Assembly (NCBI GenBank): GCA_030681035.1
Contig: JAUXUI010000015.1
Span: forward strand, 1-36,450
DNA length: 36,450 nt
DNA from: Lysobacteraceae bacterium
GTDB lineage: Bacteria; Pseudomonadota; Gammaproteobacteria; Xanthomonadales; Xanthomonadaceae
Direction of reading: 5' to 3'
The notes below the pieces were generated by a model, which worked only from the letters and a program-made list of their open reading frames with translations, searched no databases and was not told the DNA's origin. This document shows, piece by piece, positions 6,746 to 13,268 of this stretch (position 1 is its first letter; the number at the start of each line of letters is the position of its first letter). The position numbers were made by a program, and so were the translations under genes.

Positions 6746-7066
6746 GTGAGCGAATACCTCAACCGCCCCGTGCGGCCCACTCACCCCGCTCCGGGGACCA
6801 TGCTGGATGCAGTACTGACCGCCGTTGAAACGCTGGGCACCGCGACTGCGCATGAGGTGGAGTGCGCACTCGGCAACCACTATCAACTCGTCGCGATCAG
6901 TACCGCGCTCGGCAAGCTGTATCTGCGCCGATTGCTGATCCGCTCGCGCGCGCAGGACACCGGCACCGGCGCCTACCGCTACACATCGCGCAACAACGAA
7001 CTGACGCCCGCACACGGCGAACGGCTGCGCGACCTGACCGACCCCTATCTGAGAGCCGTGGAGTAA
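6746..7066 (+). CDS. Predicted winged-helix early protein
   Basis: A 106-residue protein from GTG 6746. The central part (TMLDAVLTAVETLGTATAHE, then STALGKLYLRRLLIRSRA and a wing ending GAYRYTS) has the pattern of a winged helix-turn-helix, probably a small DNA-binding regulator. It ends 3 nt before gam. The fold call is by pattern only. Confidence 0.72.
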   Translation: MSEYLNRPVRPTHPAPGTMLDAVLTAVETLGTATAHEVECALGNHYQLVAISTALGKLYLRRLLIRSRAQDTGTGAYRYTSRNNELTPAHGERLRDLTDPYLRAVE

Positions 7067-7069
7067 CCT

Positions 7070-7600
7070 ATGAGCAAGCCCGCAACCCGCATCAAATCAG
7101 CAGCCGAAACCTGGGTGCCGCGCACCCGCGCCGAATGCAGCGAGGCGATCGCACAGATCGGCGCTGCACAACGCGAACGCGAGCGCATCCAGACGGCGCT
7201 CAATGACGAAATATCGGCGATCAAACAGCGCTACGAAGAGCTGGCGCATCCGCACGCCCAAGTGATCGTGCAGCTCACACGCGGCGTACAGGTGTGGTGC
7301 GAGGCCAACCGAGCCGAACTGACGAACGGCGGCAAAGTGAAAACGGCCAACCTCGCGAGCGGAGAGGTCAAGTGGCGCATGCGCCCGCCGTCTGTGCGAC
7401 TCAGCGGCGGGGACGCTGTGCTTGACGCCCTGCGCTCGCTCGGACTCGGCCGTTTCATTCGGCAGCGCGAAGAAGTGAACAAGGAGGCGATCCTCGCCGA
7501 GCCCGACACGGTTGCCGGCGTGCGAGGGATCAAAGTAACCCAGGCAGAGGATTTCGTGGTGCAGCCGTTTGAAACGCACCTGGAAGAAGTCGCGAGCTGA
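7070..7600 (+). CDS. gam: Gam-like host-nuclease inhibitor
   Basis: A 176-residue member of the Mu Gam family. It binds double-stranded DNA ends and shields them from host exonucleases such as RecBCD; it is structurally related to Ku. Visible features are the coiled-coil helix (residues about 20-62, RTRAECSEAIAQIGAAQRER) and the conserved core with GEVKWRMRPPSVRL and VNKEAILAEPDTVAGVRGI. Length matches Mu Gam (174 residues). GGAG at 7060-7063 precedes the ATG. Confidence 0.93.
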   Translation: MSKPATRIKSAAETWVPRTRAECSEAIAQIGAAQRERERIQTALNDEISAIKQRYEELAHPHAQVIVQLTRGVQVWCEANRAELTNGGKVKTANLASGEVKWRMRPPSVRLSGGDAVLDALRSLGLGRFIRQREEVNKEAILAEPDTVAGVRGIKVTQAEDFVVQPFETHLEEVAS

Positions 7601-7628
7601 TGCCCCCCCATTGAGCCCGGAGCCCGAT

Positions 7629-8018
7629 ATGACCGACAACCGCGACATCACGCAATCCACTGTGTGGGAATGCCTCGTGCGCGGCAATCGTGTCGGACGC
7701 GCATCTGGGCTCACCGCCGAGGCGCTGGCGCAGGCGATCACAGGGCGCAACGTGCCAAGCGAGCGGCGTCGGCTGCGGAGTTGTGTCGAAGAACTGCGCA
7801 AGCGCGGCTACCCCGTGTGCGCGCACCCGTCCGCCGGCTACTACATCGCGGCGAACGCGCAGGACGTCGACGACACATGCGAATATCTATACCAACGCCT
7901 GCTGACATCGCTACGCCAGATCAGCGCGCTCAAGCGCGTTGCCATCCCAGAACTGCGCGGCCAGCTCGGGCTGCCGTTGCATATGCCTTCTGGCGAGGAA
8001 CCCCCCAATGGCCAGTGA
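7629..8018 (+). CDS. Winged-helix early regulator, Mu-like
   Basis: A 129-residue protein. The start at ATG 7629 (GGAG 7619-7622) is preferred over an in-frame ATG at 7569 that would lie inside gam. It contains a winged-helix pattern (GLTAEALAQAITGRNVPSER, RRLRSCVEELRKRGYPVCAH, then a wing SAGYYIAAN). Proteins of this kind sit between gam and gemA in several transposable phages. DNA-binding is inferred; target unknown. It overlaps gemA by 11 bp. Confidence 0.75.
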   Translation: MTDNRDITQSTVWECLVRGNRVGRASGLTAEALAQAITGRNVPSERRRLRSCVEELRKRGYPVCAHPSAGYYIAANAQDVDDTCEYLYQRLLTSLRQISALKRVAIPELRGQLGLPLHMPSGEEPPNGQ

Positions 8019-8487
8019 CCCGCGCCAGCGCGATCTCGCCCGCATCCACATCGCCGCCAAGGCGTTGCGGCTCGACCGCGACACCTATGTTGCCCTGGTG
8101 CGGCGGGTGTCGGCGGCATGCGGCCGCGCGGTGGACAGCTCCGCCGACCTCGACGACGCCGGCCGCCACGCCCTGCTGCGCGAGTTTGCCGGACTCGGTT
8201 TCAAGGCCGATGAGCAGCAATCACGCAAGCGCGTTTGGGCCGGCAAGCCAAAGAACACCGCCGACGTGCCGATGCTGCGCAAAGTCGAAGCTATCCTCGC
8301 CGACGCCAAACGCCCCTGGGCGTATGCCCATGCGATGGCAAAGCGCATGCACCAGGTCGACAAAGTGGAGTGGCTCAACCCGCAGCAGTTGCACACGCTT
8401 GTGGCTGCGCTACAGGTGGATTCGGCACGACGAGCCAGGCGCAACGCTTGCGGTGAGCCGGGCCTTACGGAACCAGGCAAGGATTGA
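8008..8487 (+). CDS. gemA: GemA-like regulatory protein (Mu gp16 family)
   Basis: A 159-residue protein of the DUF1018/Mu gp16 family. Diagnostic segments are the opening RQRDLARIHIAAKALRLDRD, then DDAGRHALLREFAGLGFK, and WAYAHAMAKRMHQVDKVEWL. In Mu, gemA sits just before mor in the middle of the early region and affects host gene expression and DNA topology. ATG 8008 follows GAGGAA (7995-8000). It overlaps the preceding gene. Confidence 0.88.
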   Translation: MASDPRQRDLARIHIAAKALRLDRDTYVALVRRVSAACGRAVDSSADLDDAGRHALLREFAGLGFKADEQQSRKRVWAGKPKNTADVPMLRKVEAILADAKRPWAYAHAMAKRMHQVDKVEWLNPQQLHTLVAALQVDSARRARRNACGEPGLTEPGKD

Positions 8488-8500
8488 AGGCGAAATCGCT

Positions 8501-9097
8501 ATGTCAATAGCCGTCACCTGCCCCGCTTGCGGATGCCACTCGGACATCGAGGCGTTCCTCGCCGATGCCGATGGCAAGCGCATGGCCGCGTTGTTCGCCG
8601 ATCTGGACCCAGCGCTCGGCCGTGCGGTGCTCGGCTATCTGCGGCTGTTCAAACCCGCGAAGCAGGCTCTGCGACTGCCGCGCGCCGCGCGCATCGTGTG
8701 CGATCTGCTGGAGTTGGTGAATGCCGGCGCAGTCAGTCGCGACGACCGAACGGGAATGCGCCGAGAAACCACCGCCACGCTGTGGGCGAAGGGTATCGAG
8801 CAGATGATCGATCACCGCGACCGCATCACGTTGCCGATTGACAATCACAACTACCTGCGTGCCATCGTGTTCGGCTTGGCCGAGCAGCAGGCTGCTCGCA
8901 CCGAGGCCCGCACCGAGGAAGCCAAACGCACCGGCCAGCACCGCCGCACCGCGCCGGGCGGCCACACCGAGGCAGAGACCGCAGGTGATCGTGAAACCGC
9001 ATTCGCGCGCCAGCTTTTTTCGTTCAACCAGATTGATGGCGCCGAACTGGATCGCCGTCTGGCTGAGATTGCTGCCAAATACCAGGGTGGCGCATGA
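8501..9097 (+). CDS. Conserved Mu-like phage protein with N-terminal Cys motif
   Basis: A 198-residue protein with a likely zinc-binding N-terminus (C7, C10, C12, H13 in TCPACGCHSD) followed by a helical domain (ALGRAVLGYLRLFKPAKQAL is a strongly conserved pattern in B3/D3112-type phages). The C-terminal third is charged and probably disordered, ending in a helix with AELDRRLAEIAAKYQ. Function unknown. GAAGG lies 10 nt before ATG 8501. The stop overlaps mor (ATGA). Confidence 0.82.
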   Translation: MSIAVTCPACGCHSDIEAFLADADGKRMAALFADLDPALGRAVLGYLRLFKPAKQALRLPRAARIVCDLLELVNAGAVSRDDRTGMRRETTATLWAKGIEQMIDHRDRITLPIDNHNYLRAIVFGLAEQQAARTEARTEEAKRTGQHRRTAPGGHTEAETAGDRETAFARQLFSFNQIDGAELDRRLAEIAAKYQGGA

Positions 9098-9537
9098 GCA
9101 CACAACCGGACTTGATCGGGCTGCCAGAGGATGCGGACGAGCGCCAGGCGCTTGCGGATCGTGTGGCCAGCGATGGCGCTATGGACGAGACTGATACCAA
9201 GTGGGCGCCATTCCTCACCGAGCTGTTGCAGGTGCTCGAGGCGCGCTACGCCCGACGTGGGATGTGCGCACGCGATGCGTTCGACCTGGCGCGCGATAGC
9301 GTGCTCGAAATTGCACAGCATCTTGGCGGTCGGGTAAGGTACATCCCACGCGGGGACCGCATCCGCACATCCCTGCGCGATGCCGAAATCTATCGTCGAT
9401 GCAACGGGCGGAACCATGATGCTTTGGCGACGGAGTTTGGCATTACGGCAATCCACGTCTATCGTGTCTGCCGTCAACAATACAAGCTGCACTTGGGTCG
9501 GATGCAGGGTCGTCTCGCTTTCAACGAGGATCAATGA
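9094..9537 (+). CDS. mor: Mor-family transcription activator
   Basis: A 147-residue protein of the Mor/C activator family. The family signature is visible: FLTELLQVLEARYARRGMC, then ARDSVLEIAQHLGGRVRYIP with the beta strand used for dimerisation, and a helix-turn-helix (NHDALATEFGITAIHVYRVC). In Mu, Mor activates the middle promoter for C, and C opens the late promoters. No separate C gene is seen here, so this single protein may act directly on the late promoters. Candidate targets are the palindromic elements at 9926-9948 and 19488-19510. Confidence 0.92.
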   Translation: MSTQPDLIGLPEDADERQALADRVASDGAMDETDTKWAPFLTELLQVLEARYARRGMCARDAFDLARDSVLEIAQHLGGRVRYIPRGDRIRTSLRDAEIYRRCNGRNHDALATEFGITAIHVYRVCRQQYKLHLGRMQGRLAFNEDQ

Positions 9538-9881
9538 TGAGCACAGTGGGAGTTATGAGGGCGGTTGTTGCGGCAGTTCTGGTTGTTGTGGCATCGGGGT
9601 GCGACACCCACGGTGCCGCCGAAGAAGCGGTACGCGCGCAGTTGAAGGACGGCGACTCCGCGAAGTTCCGCAACCTATACGTGAAGAAGCAATTTTCGGG
9701 TCAGTACGTGGGCAACAAATTCGTCAACGACGTGGCGACCTGCGGCGAGGTCAACGCCAAGAACGGCTATGGTGCGTACACGGGATTCAGGCGGTTCTAC
9801 GTTTTCGGCTCAATCGTCAGCATCCCCGACGACGACGACGCGATCGTGATGAGATCGCTGAAGCTGCGCTGCGATAAGTGA
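9534..9881 (+). CDS. Small phage lipoprotein
   Basis: A 115-residue protein with a lipoprotein signal: hydrophobic VVAAVLVVVASGC ending in a lipobox with C23 (C22 if the second ATG at 9537 is used, which is better spaced from GAGGA at 9526-9530). The mature part carries a motif common to small phage and bacterial lipoproteins of unknown role (DSAKFRNLYV, then CGEVNAKNGYGAYTGFRRFY). It is the last early gene, directly followed by a terminator. A membrane-surface role, perhaps in superinfection exclusion, is possible but unproven. Confidence 0.8.
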   Translation: MMSTVGVMRAVVAAVLVVVASGCDTHGAAEEAVRAQLKDGDSAKFRNLYVKKQFSGQYVGNKFVNDVATCGEVNAKNGYGAYTGFRRFYVFGSIVSIPDDDDAIVMRSLKLRCDK

Positions 9882-9905
9882 CGCGATCTGACGAAACCAA
9901 CCAAC

Positions 9906-9932
9906 AAGCCCCGCACCGCGGGGCTTTTCTTT
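9906..9932 (+). terminator. Intrinsic terminator of the early operon
   Basis: AAGCCCCGC (9906-9914) and GCGGGGCTT (9918-9926) form a perfect 9-bp stem with an ACC loop, followed by a T-rich run to 9932. It lies 24 nt after the lipoprotein stop and closes the early transcript. Confidence 0.93.
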
Positions 9933-9948
9933 AGCGCGCGTTACACCC
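9926..9948 (+). promoter_or_regulatory. Candidate late-promoter activator element 1
   Basis: TTTAGCGCGCGTTACACCC and the four bases before it recur at 19488-19510 with one mismatch in 23. The core TAGCGCGCGTTA is a near-perfect dyad. It sits immediately upstream of the lysis operon, where Mu has Plys. A weak -10-like CTAAAC lies at 9973-9978. The 114-nt leader also contains an 8-bp stem (GCCCGGCG 10005-10012 with CGCCGGGC 10031-10038). Mor binding is inferred. Confidence 0.65.
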
Positions 9949-10061
9949 TCTAGATGCACCCACTGAGCGAGCCTAAACGCGCGGGTTCGTGAGCTGTCCC
10001 CGCCGCCCGGCGGCGCTTCCCCTGAGCGTGCGCCGGGCTTTCCTATCTGCCGGAGGACGCC

Positions 10062-10358
10062 GTGGACATCCACACTCGATTCGTCGCGCTGTATCAGCGT
10101 GCAACCGCGCAGCCTGTCATTGCGCTCGCGTGGGTCACGTTCGTTGTTGTCGCGTTTCTCAACCCCGCCAAGATCGGCGTACTGGTCTACGGCGTATGCA
10201 AACTGGCGCTGTTCGCCCACGCAGGCAATTGGGTCGACTGCCATCGCTTCCCGAACGATCAACCTGAGAATCTGGTCGGAATCGAGCAGGGCACCGCGTG
10301 GAAGCGGAAATCCTGGATCATCTGTGCCGCGATCCTTGCCGGAGCGCTCGCGCCGTGA
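10062..10358 (+). CDS. Putative holin
   Basis: A 98-residue membrane protein from GTG 10062 behind CGGAGGA. Hydrophobic segments are about residues 18-35 (PVIALAWVTFVVVAFL), 38-55 (IGVLVYGVCKLALFAH) and the C-terminal end (SWIICAAILAGALA). Size, topology and position at the head of the lysis block, directly before an endolysin, fit the small holins of Mu-like phages. It would permeabilise the inner membrane at the end of infection. Its stop overlaps the next start. Confidence 0.78.
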   Translation: MDIHTRFVALYQRATAQPVIALAWVTFVVVAFLNPAKIGVLVYGVCKLALFAHAGNWVDCHRFPNDQPENLVGIEQGTAWKRKSWIICAAILAGALAP

Positions 10359-11056
10359 TGCGCCGCGCCTACGATCTGCCGCGATGCGCGCTGCGCTGCA
10401 TCCGCTACTACGTCACGATCGGCGCCGTGGTGTTCGCCGTGTTGGTGTTGACCGGGACGCTGGAATCCGCCAACGCCGCCGAGCTGCGCATTCCGGAGGC
10501 CAGTGCGCGCTATCGCATCGCGGTCAACCGAGCGGCTGGCGATGCGTTCGGGATCGATGCCAGCCCAGCACGCCTCGCGGCTCAGATACACCAAGAATCA
10601 GGCTGGCGGCCCGGCGCGCAGAGCGCCTACGCCGTCGGCCTCGCGCAATTCACGCCGGCAACCGCCAAATGGCTGCCGGCCGTGTGCCCGCAGCTCGGCG
10701 CGTTCGACCCGTGGGACGCAGGCCAAGCGGTGCGCGGCGCTGCATGCTACGACGCCTGGCTGTATCAGCAGACCCGCGCGCTCGGCGTCGGCACGACGAT
10801 CAGCCCCTGCGCGCGCTGGGTATTCACGTTGCGCGGCTACAACGGCGGCCTGGGCTGGATCAACCGTGAGCGCCGCGCAGCCGCCACGTCTGGCGACGAC
10901 CCCAACGACTGGGCCGACGTTGAGCGCCACAAGTTGCGCGCTGCATGGGCGCATCGCGAAAACATCGACTACCCGCGCCGCATACTGATGCGGTTGGAAC
11001 ACGGCTACGTCAGCGCCGGCTGGGCGGGCGATCCGGTTTGCGAGGCGCTGCCGTGA
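10358..11056 (+). CDS. Lytic transglycosylase (endolysin)
   Basis: A 232-residue SLT-type transglycosylase. The catalytic glutamate is E80 in QIHQESGWRP, followed by YAVGLAQFTPATAKW and RGYNGGLGWI, the usual three SLT motifs. An N-terminal hydrophobic segment (YVTIGAVVFAVLVLTG, then SANAA) is either a cleavable signal or a signal-arrest anchor, so export may not need the holin. It cleaves peptidoglycan. ATG 10358 overlaps the holin stop; the stop overlaps the Rz start (GTGA). Confidence 0.9.
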   Translation: MRRAYDLPRCALRCIRYYVTIGAVVFAVLVLTGTLESANAAELRIPEASARYRIAVNRAAGDAFGIDASPARLAAQIHQESGWRPGAQSAYAVGLAQFTPATAKWLPAVCPQLGAFDPWDAGQAVRGAACYDAWLYQQTRALGVGTTISPCARWVFTLRGYNGGLGWINRERRAAATSGDDPNDWADVERHKLRAAWAHRENIDYPRRILMRLEHGYVSAGWAGDPVCEALP

Positions 11057-11709
11057 GCGCGCTGTCAAAAATCGCTGGCACCGCCGCCGCTGGCCGCGCC
11101 CTCGCCTACGGCGCCGCCGCCTGCGTGGCGTTTTCGACGGCTGCGTTTTTCGGCGGCGTCCACCTCGGCCGCGGCTGGGAGCGCGGCAAACAGGCTGAGG
11201 TCAACGTGGCGGCGTTGGGCAATCAGATCGCCGCATTTGCTGCGTCGCTCGACACCGCCGCTCGCGATGCCGACGCAGCTCGCGAATCACTCGCCGCTAT
11301 CGTGCAGGAGACCACCGATGCCCTGGATGCCAAACGACGTGCGGCCGACGCCGCCGCGCGATCGCTCGACCGCGCCCTGGCTGCGCGTCCTGACCTGCGT
11401 GACGTGCATGTTGGTGCTGACATCCTGCGCGCATGGAACGCTGGCAACGCGGGCGACGATCCCGCCAGAAGTGCTGGCGCTGCTGCACCCGATACCGCCG
11501 ACGCCGATGCCGGCAGCGCAGTGCCTTCCGCTGCCGCCGGCGACAGACGACAGCATCCCGACGCTGCTGCGCAACCACGGGGTCGTGTCGGCGCTGTACC
11601 ACCAATGCGCCGGCCGCGCCGAATCGCTGCAGCGGCTGCTCACGGAGCGCGAGCGGATAGAGGCGGAGCGGATCGCGCGTGCAGCGGCTGCGCTGAAGGG
11701 TGGGTCTGA
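11053..11709 (+). CDS. Inner-membrane spanin subunit (Rz-like)
   Basis: A 218-codon frame from GTG 11053. One N-terminal membrane segment (AAACVAFSTAAFFGGVHLG, residues about 20-38) is followed by a periplasmic alanine-rich coiled coil (IAAFAASLDTAARDADAARE and SLAAIVQETTDALDAKRRAA), the Rz i-spanin layout. From about residue 130 the sequence becomes low-complexity A/G/R because the same DNA encodes the o-spanin in the +1 frame. Its last bases nearly coincide with the o-spanin end. Assignment rests on topology, neighbours and overlap, not sequence similarity. Confidence 0.75.
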   Translation: MSALSKIAGTAAAGRALAYGAAACVAFSTAAFFGGVHLGRGWERGKQAEVNVAALGNQIAAFAASLDTAARDADAARESLAAIVQETTDALDAKRRAADAAARSLDRALAARPDLRDVHVGADILRAWNAGNAGDDPARSAGAAAPDTADADAGSAVPSAAAGDRRQHPDAAAQPRGRVGAVPPMRRPRRIAAAAAHGARADRGGADRACSGCAEGWV

Positions 11710-11713
11710 GTGA
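11318..11713 (+). CDS. Outer-membrane lipoprotein spanin subunit (Rz1-like)
   Basis: A 131-residue frame lying almost wholly inside Rz in another frame. CAGGAG (11305-11310) is 7 nt before ATG 11318. It has a lipoprotein signal, WLRVLTCVTCMLVLTSC with lipobox cysteine C37, a proline-rich stretch (PPEVLALLHPIPPTPMP) and a C-terminal coiled coil (SLQRLLTERERIEAERIARA). These are the features of o-spanins, which pair with Rz to fuse the outer membrane during lysis. It is longer than lambda Rz1 (60 residues). Confidence 0.8.
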   Translation: MPWMPNDVRPTPPRDRSTAPWLRVLTCVTCMLVLTSCAHGTLATRATIPPEVLALLHPIPPTPMPAAQCLPLPPATDDSIPTLLRNHGVVSALYHQCAGRAESLQRLLTERERIEAERIARAAAALKGGSE

Positions 11714-11970
11714 TGGCGGATTTTGCTGACATCGCCTCCGCGCTGGAAGAGCAGCAGCGCGATGCCGCACTGGCGGCGCAGCGCGCTGCGTCCGATCGGC
11801 GTGCGCGCATCGCCGAATCGATGCGCGGGTACGACCCCGCGCTGCCCCGTGCGTGCGTTGACTGCGGCGACACGATCCCGCTGGAGCGGCTGCGCATCTA
11901 CCCGATGACCGGACGCTGCACAGGCTGCTCTGCTGAGGCGGAAAAACGACTGAGTGCACGTCATGGGTGA
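11713..11970 (+). CDS. TraR/DksA-type zinc finger protein
   Basis: An 85-residue protein with an N-terminal coiled-coil helix and a C4 zinc finger, C48-x2-C51 and C69-x2-C72, within ACVDCGDTIPLERLRIYP. Small TraR/DksA proteins bind the RNA polymerase secondary channel and mimic DksA plus ppGpp. The ATG shares TGATG with the o-spanin stop. Phage copies often lie in this position between lysis and packaging genes. Confidence 0.9.
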   Translation: MADFADIASALEEQQRDAALAAQRAASDRRARIAESMRGYDPALPRACVDCGDTIPLERLRIYPMTGRCTGCSAEAEKRLSARHG

Positions 11971-12406
11971 GAGCGTGATCCAACTGTCCGCCAGCGGCGC
12001 ATCGGTGCTTGTAGTCGGCGTGTTCTCGCTGGTGTTCGGGTTCGGGCTGGTGTTGATCCGGCAGTTCGAGGCGCGCGCAGCGGCGCGCGAATCGTCGCGC
12101 AGCGAATCTGAGCACATCGAGCGAGAGGCGCGCACAACGGAGATGCGCAACTTGCGCGGATCGATACAGATGGAGAGCAGTCGCATCGGAAACATGAGCA
12201 AGCAGATAGATCAGCTGCTCAACCTCGACAGCCGTATGCGCGTGATGGAGGAATGGAGACGCCACGTGCCTACGAATGACGACATTGACGAAGTGAAATC
12301 GATGGTTGCCGGCGTCAGCGCGCAGGTGGCCGCAATCGGCGAGCGCTCCAGCGCAACGCAATCGACTGTCGCACGCATCGAAAACTACCTGCTGGAGCAA
12401 AAATGA
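11963..12406 (+). CDS. Mu gp25-like membrane/coiled-coil protein (DUF2730)
   Basis: A 147-residue protein from ATG 11963 (or GTG 11954). A membrane segment (ASVLVVGVFSLVFGFGLVLI, about residues 12-33) is followed by a long coiled coil (MSKQIDQLLNLDSRMRVMEE and VKSMVAGVSAQVAAIGERSS). This matches the DUF2730 proteins found before the small terminase in Mu-like phages. Function unknown. It overlaps the zinc finger gene by 8 bp and the next gene by 4. Confidence 0.85.
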   Translation: MGESVIQLSASGASVLVVGVFSLVFGFGLVLIRQFEARAAARESSRSESEHIEREARTTEMRNLRGSIQMESSRIGNMSKQIDQLLNLDSRMRVMEEWRRHVPTNDDIDEVKSMVAGVSAQVAAIGERSSATQSTVARIENYLLEQK

Positions 12407-12702
12407 GCACCTACGAATCCTACAAGCGCGAGCAGCGACGTCTGGTGATCTTGCGATTGCTCGCGGAGCAGTCGGCGTACAAGAGCAACAGCTCGGTGCT
12501 GCGCGCCAGCGTGGACCGACTCGGTATCTCGTCTTCGCGCGATGATGTGCGCACCGACCTCGCGTGGCTTTCGGAGCAGGGGCTGCTGCGGTTGGATGAG
12601 CCCGCGCAGGGCGTATACGTCGCCGTGCTATCCGAGCGCGGAATGGATGTTTCGCAGGGCAACACGCACGTACCGGGTGTCGCCCGACCGAGCCCGAAGT
12701 GA
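12403..12702 (+). CDS. Mu gp26-like winged-helix protein
   Basis: A 99-residue protein with a winged-helix DNA-binding pattern (RRLVILRLLAEQSAYKSNSS, DRLGISSSRDDVRTDLAWLS, then the wing GLLRLDEPAQGVYVAVL). It corresponds by position and pattern to Mu gp26, between gp25 and the small terminase. A role in packaging or regulation is not established. ATG 12403 overlaps the previous stop. Confidence 0.85.
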   Translation: MSTYESYKREQRRLVILRLLAEQSAYKSNSSVLRASVDRLGISSSRDDVRTDLAWLSEQGLLRLDEPAQGVYVAVLSERGMDVSQGNTHVPGVARPSPK

Positions 12703-13268
12703 TGGCCCGGCGCCGCGTAAAGTCCAGCATCAGCCGCCTGCCCATCGAGCAGCGCGAGCACATCGAGCGCCTGATTCGCGAAGGGCGGATGACGCTGGAC
12801 GAGATGATTGCCGACCTGCAGACACGGTTCCCCGGTGAGCCGGCTGCCGGCGTATCGCGCTCGGCCCTGCATCGATTCGACCAGCGCATCGCCGAGGTCG
12901 GCGCCGAAATGCGCGAGATCGAGACCGCTGCATCGGCGCTGGTTGGCGAGTTCGGCGAGGGGTTCGGCGAAAAGTCCACCGAACTGCTGTCGCAGGCGAT
13001 CACCACGCTGGCGATCCGCACCACGCTCAAAGCGCGCGACCAGCAGGACTTGGCGATCGATGATGCGCGAAAGTTGGCGCGCATGGCCAAGGACTCGATG
13101 GACACCCGCCGGATGAGCCTCGCTGCGCGTCAGGCGATCGAGCAGGCCACGCGGGAGAAAATGCTGCGTGAGCAAAAGATCGCCCTGGAAAACGTGGTCA
13201 AGTCTGCTGGCCTGACCTCGGAAACCGCCGACGCACTGCGGCGCCAGATACTCGGAATCGCCACGTGA
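12702..13268 (+). CDS. Small terminase subunit (Mu gp27-like, DUF3486)
   Basis: A 188-residue, mostly helical protein of the DUF3486 family (MARRRVKSSISRLPIEQREH, then a part with GRMTLDEMIADLQTRFPG and VSRSALHRFDQRI). Members sit directly before the large terminase in Mu-like phages and are the DNA-recognition partner in headful packaging. ATG 12702 shares TGATG with the previous stop. Its stop overlaps the large-terminase GTG. Confidence 0.88.
   Translation: MARRRVKSSISRLPIEQREHIERLIREGRMTLDEMIADLQTRFPGEPAAGVSRSALHRFDQRIAEVGAEMREIETAASALVGEFGEGFGEKSTELLSQAITTLAIRTTLKARDQQDLAIDDARKLARMAKDSMDTRRMSLAARQAIEQATREKMLREQKIALENVVKSAGLTSETADALRRQILGIAT

Noticed and set aside
11297-13105. 602-codon minus-strand frame
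   Set aside because: It lies opposite the spanin, gp25, gp26 and gp27 genes, has no protein-like features, and long antisense frames are expected in GC-rich coding DNA.
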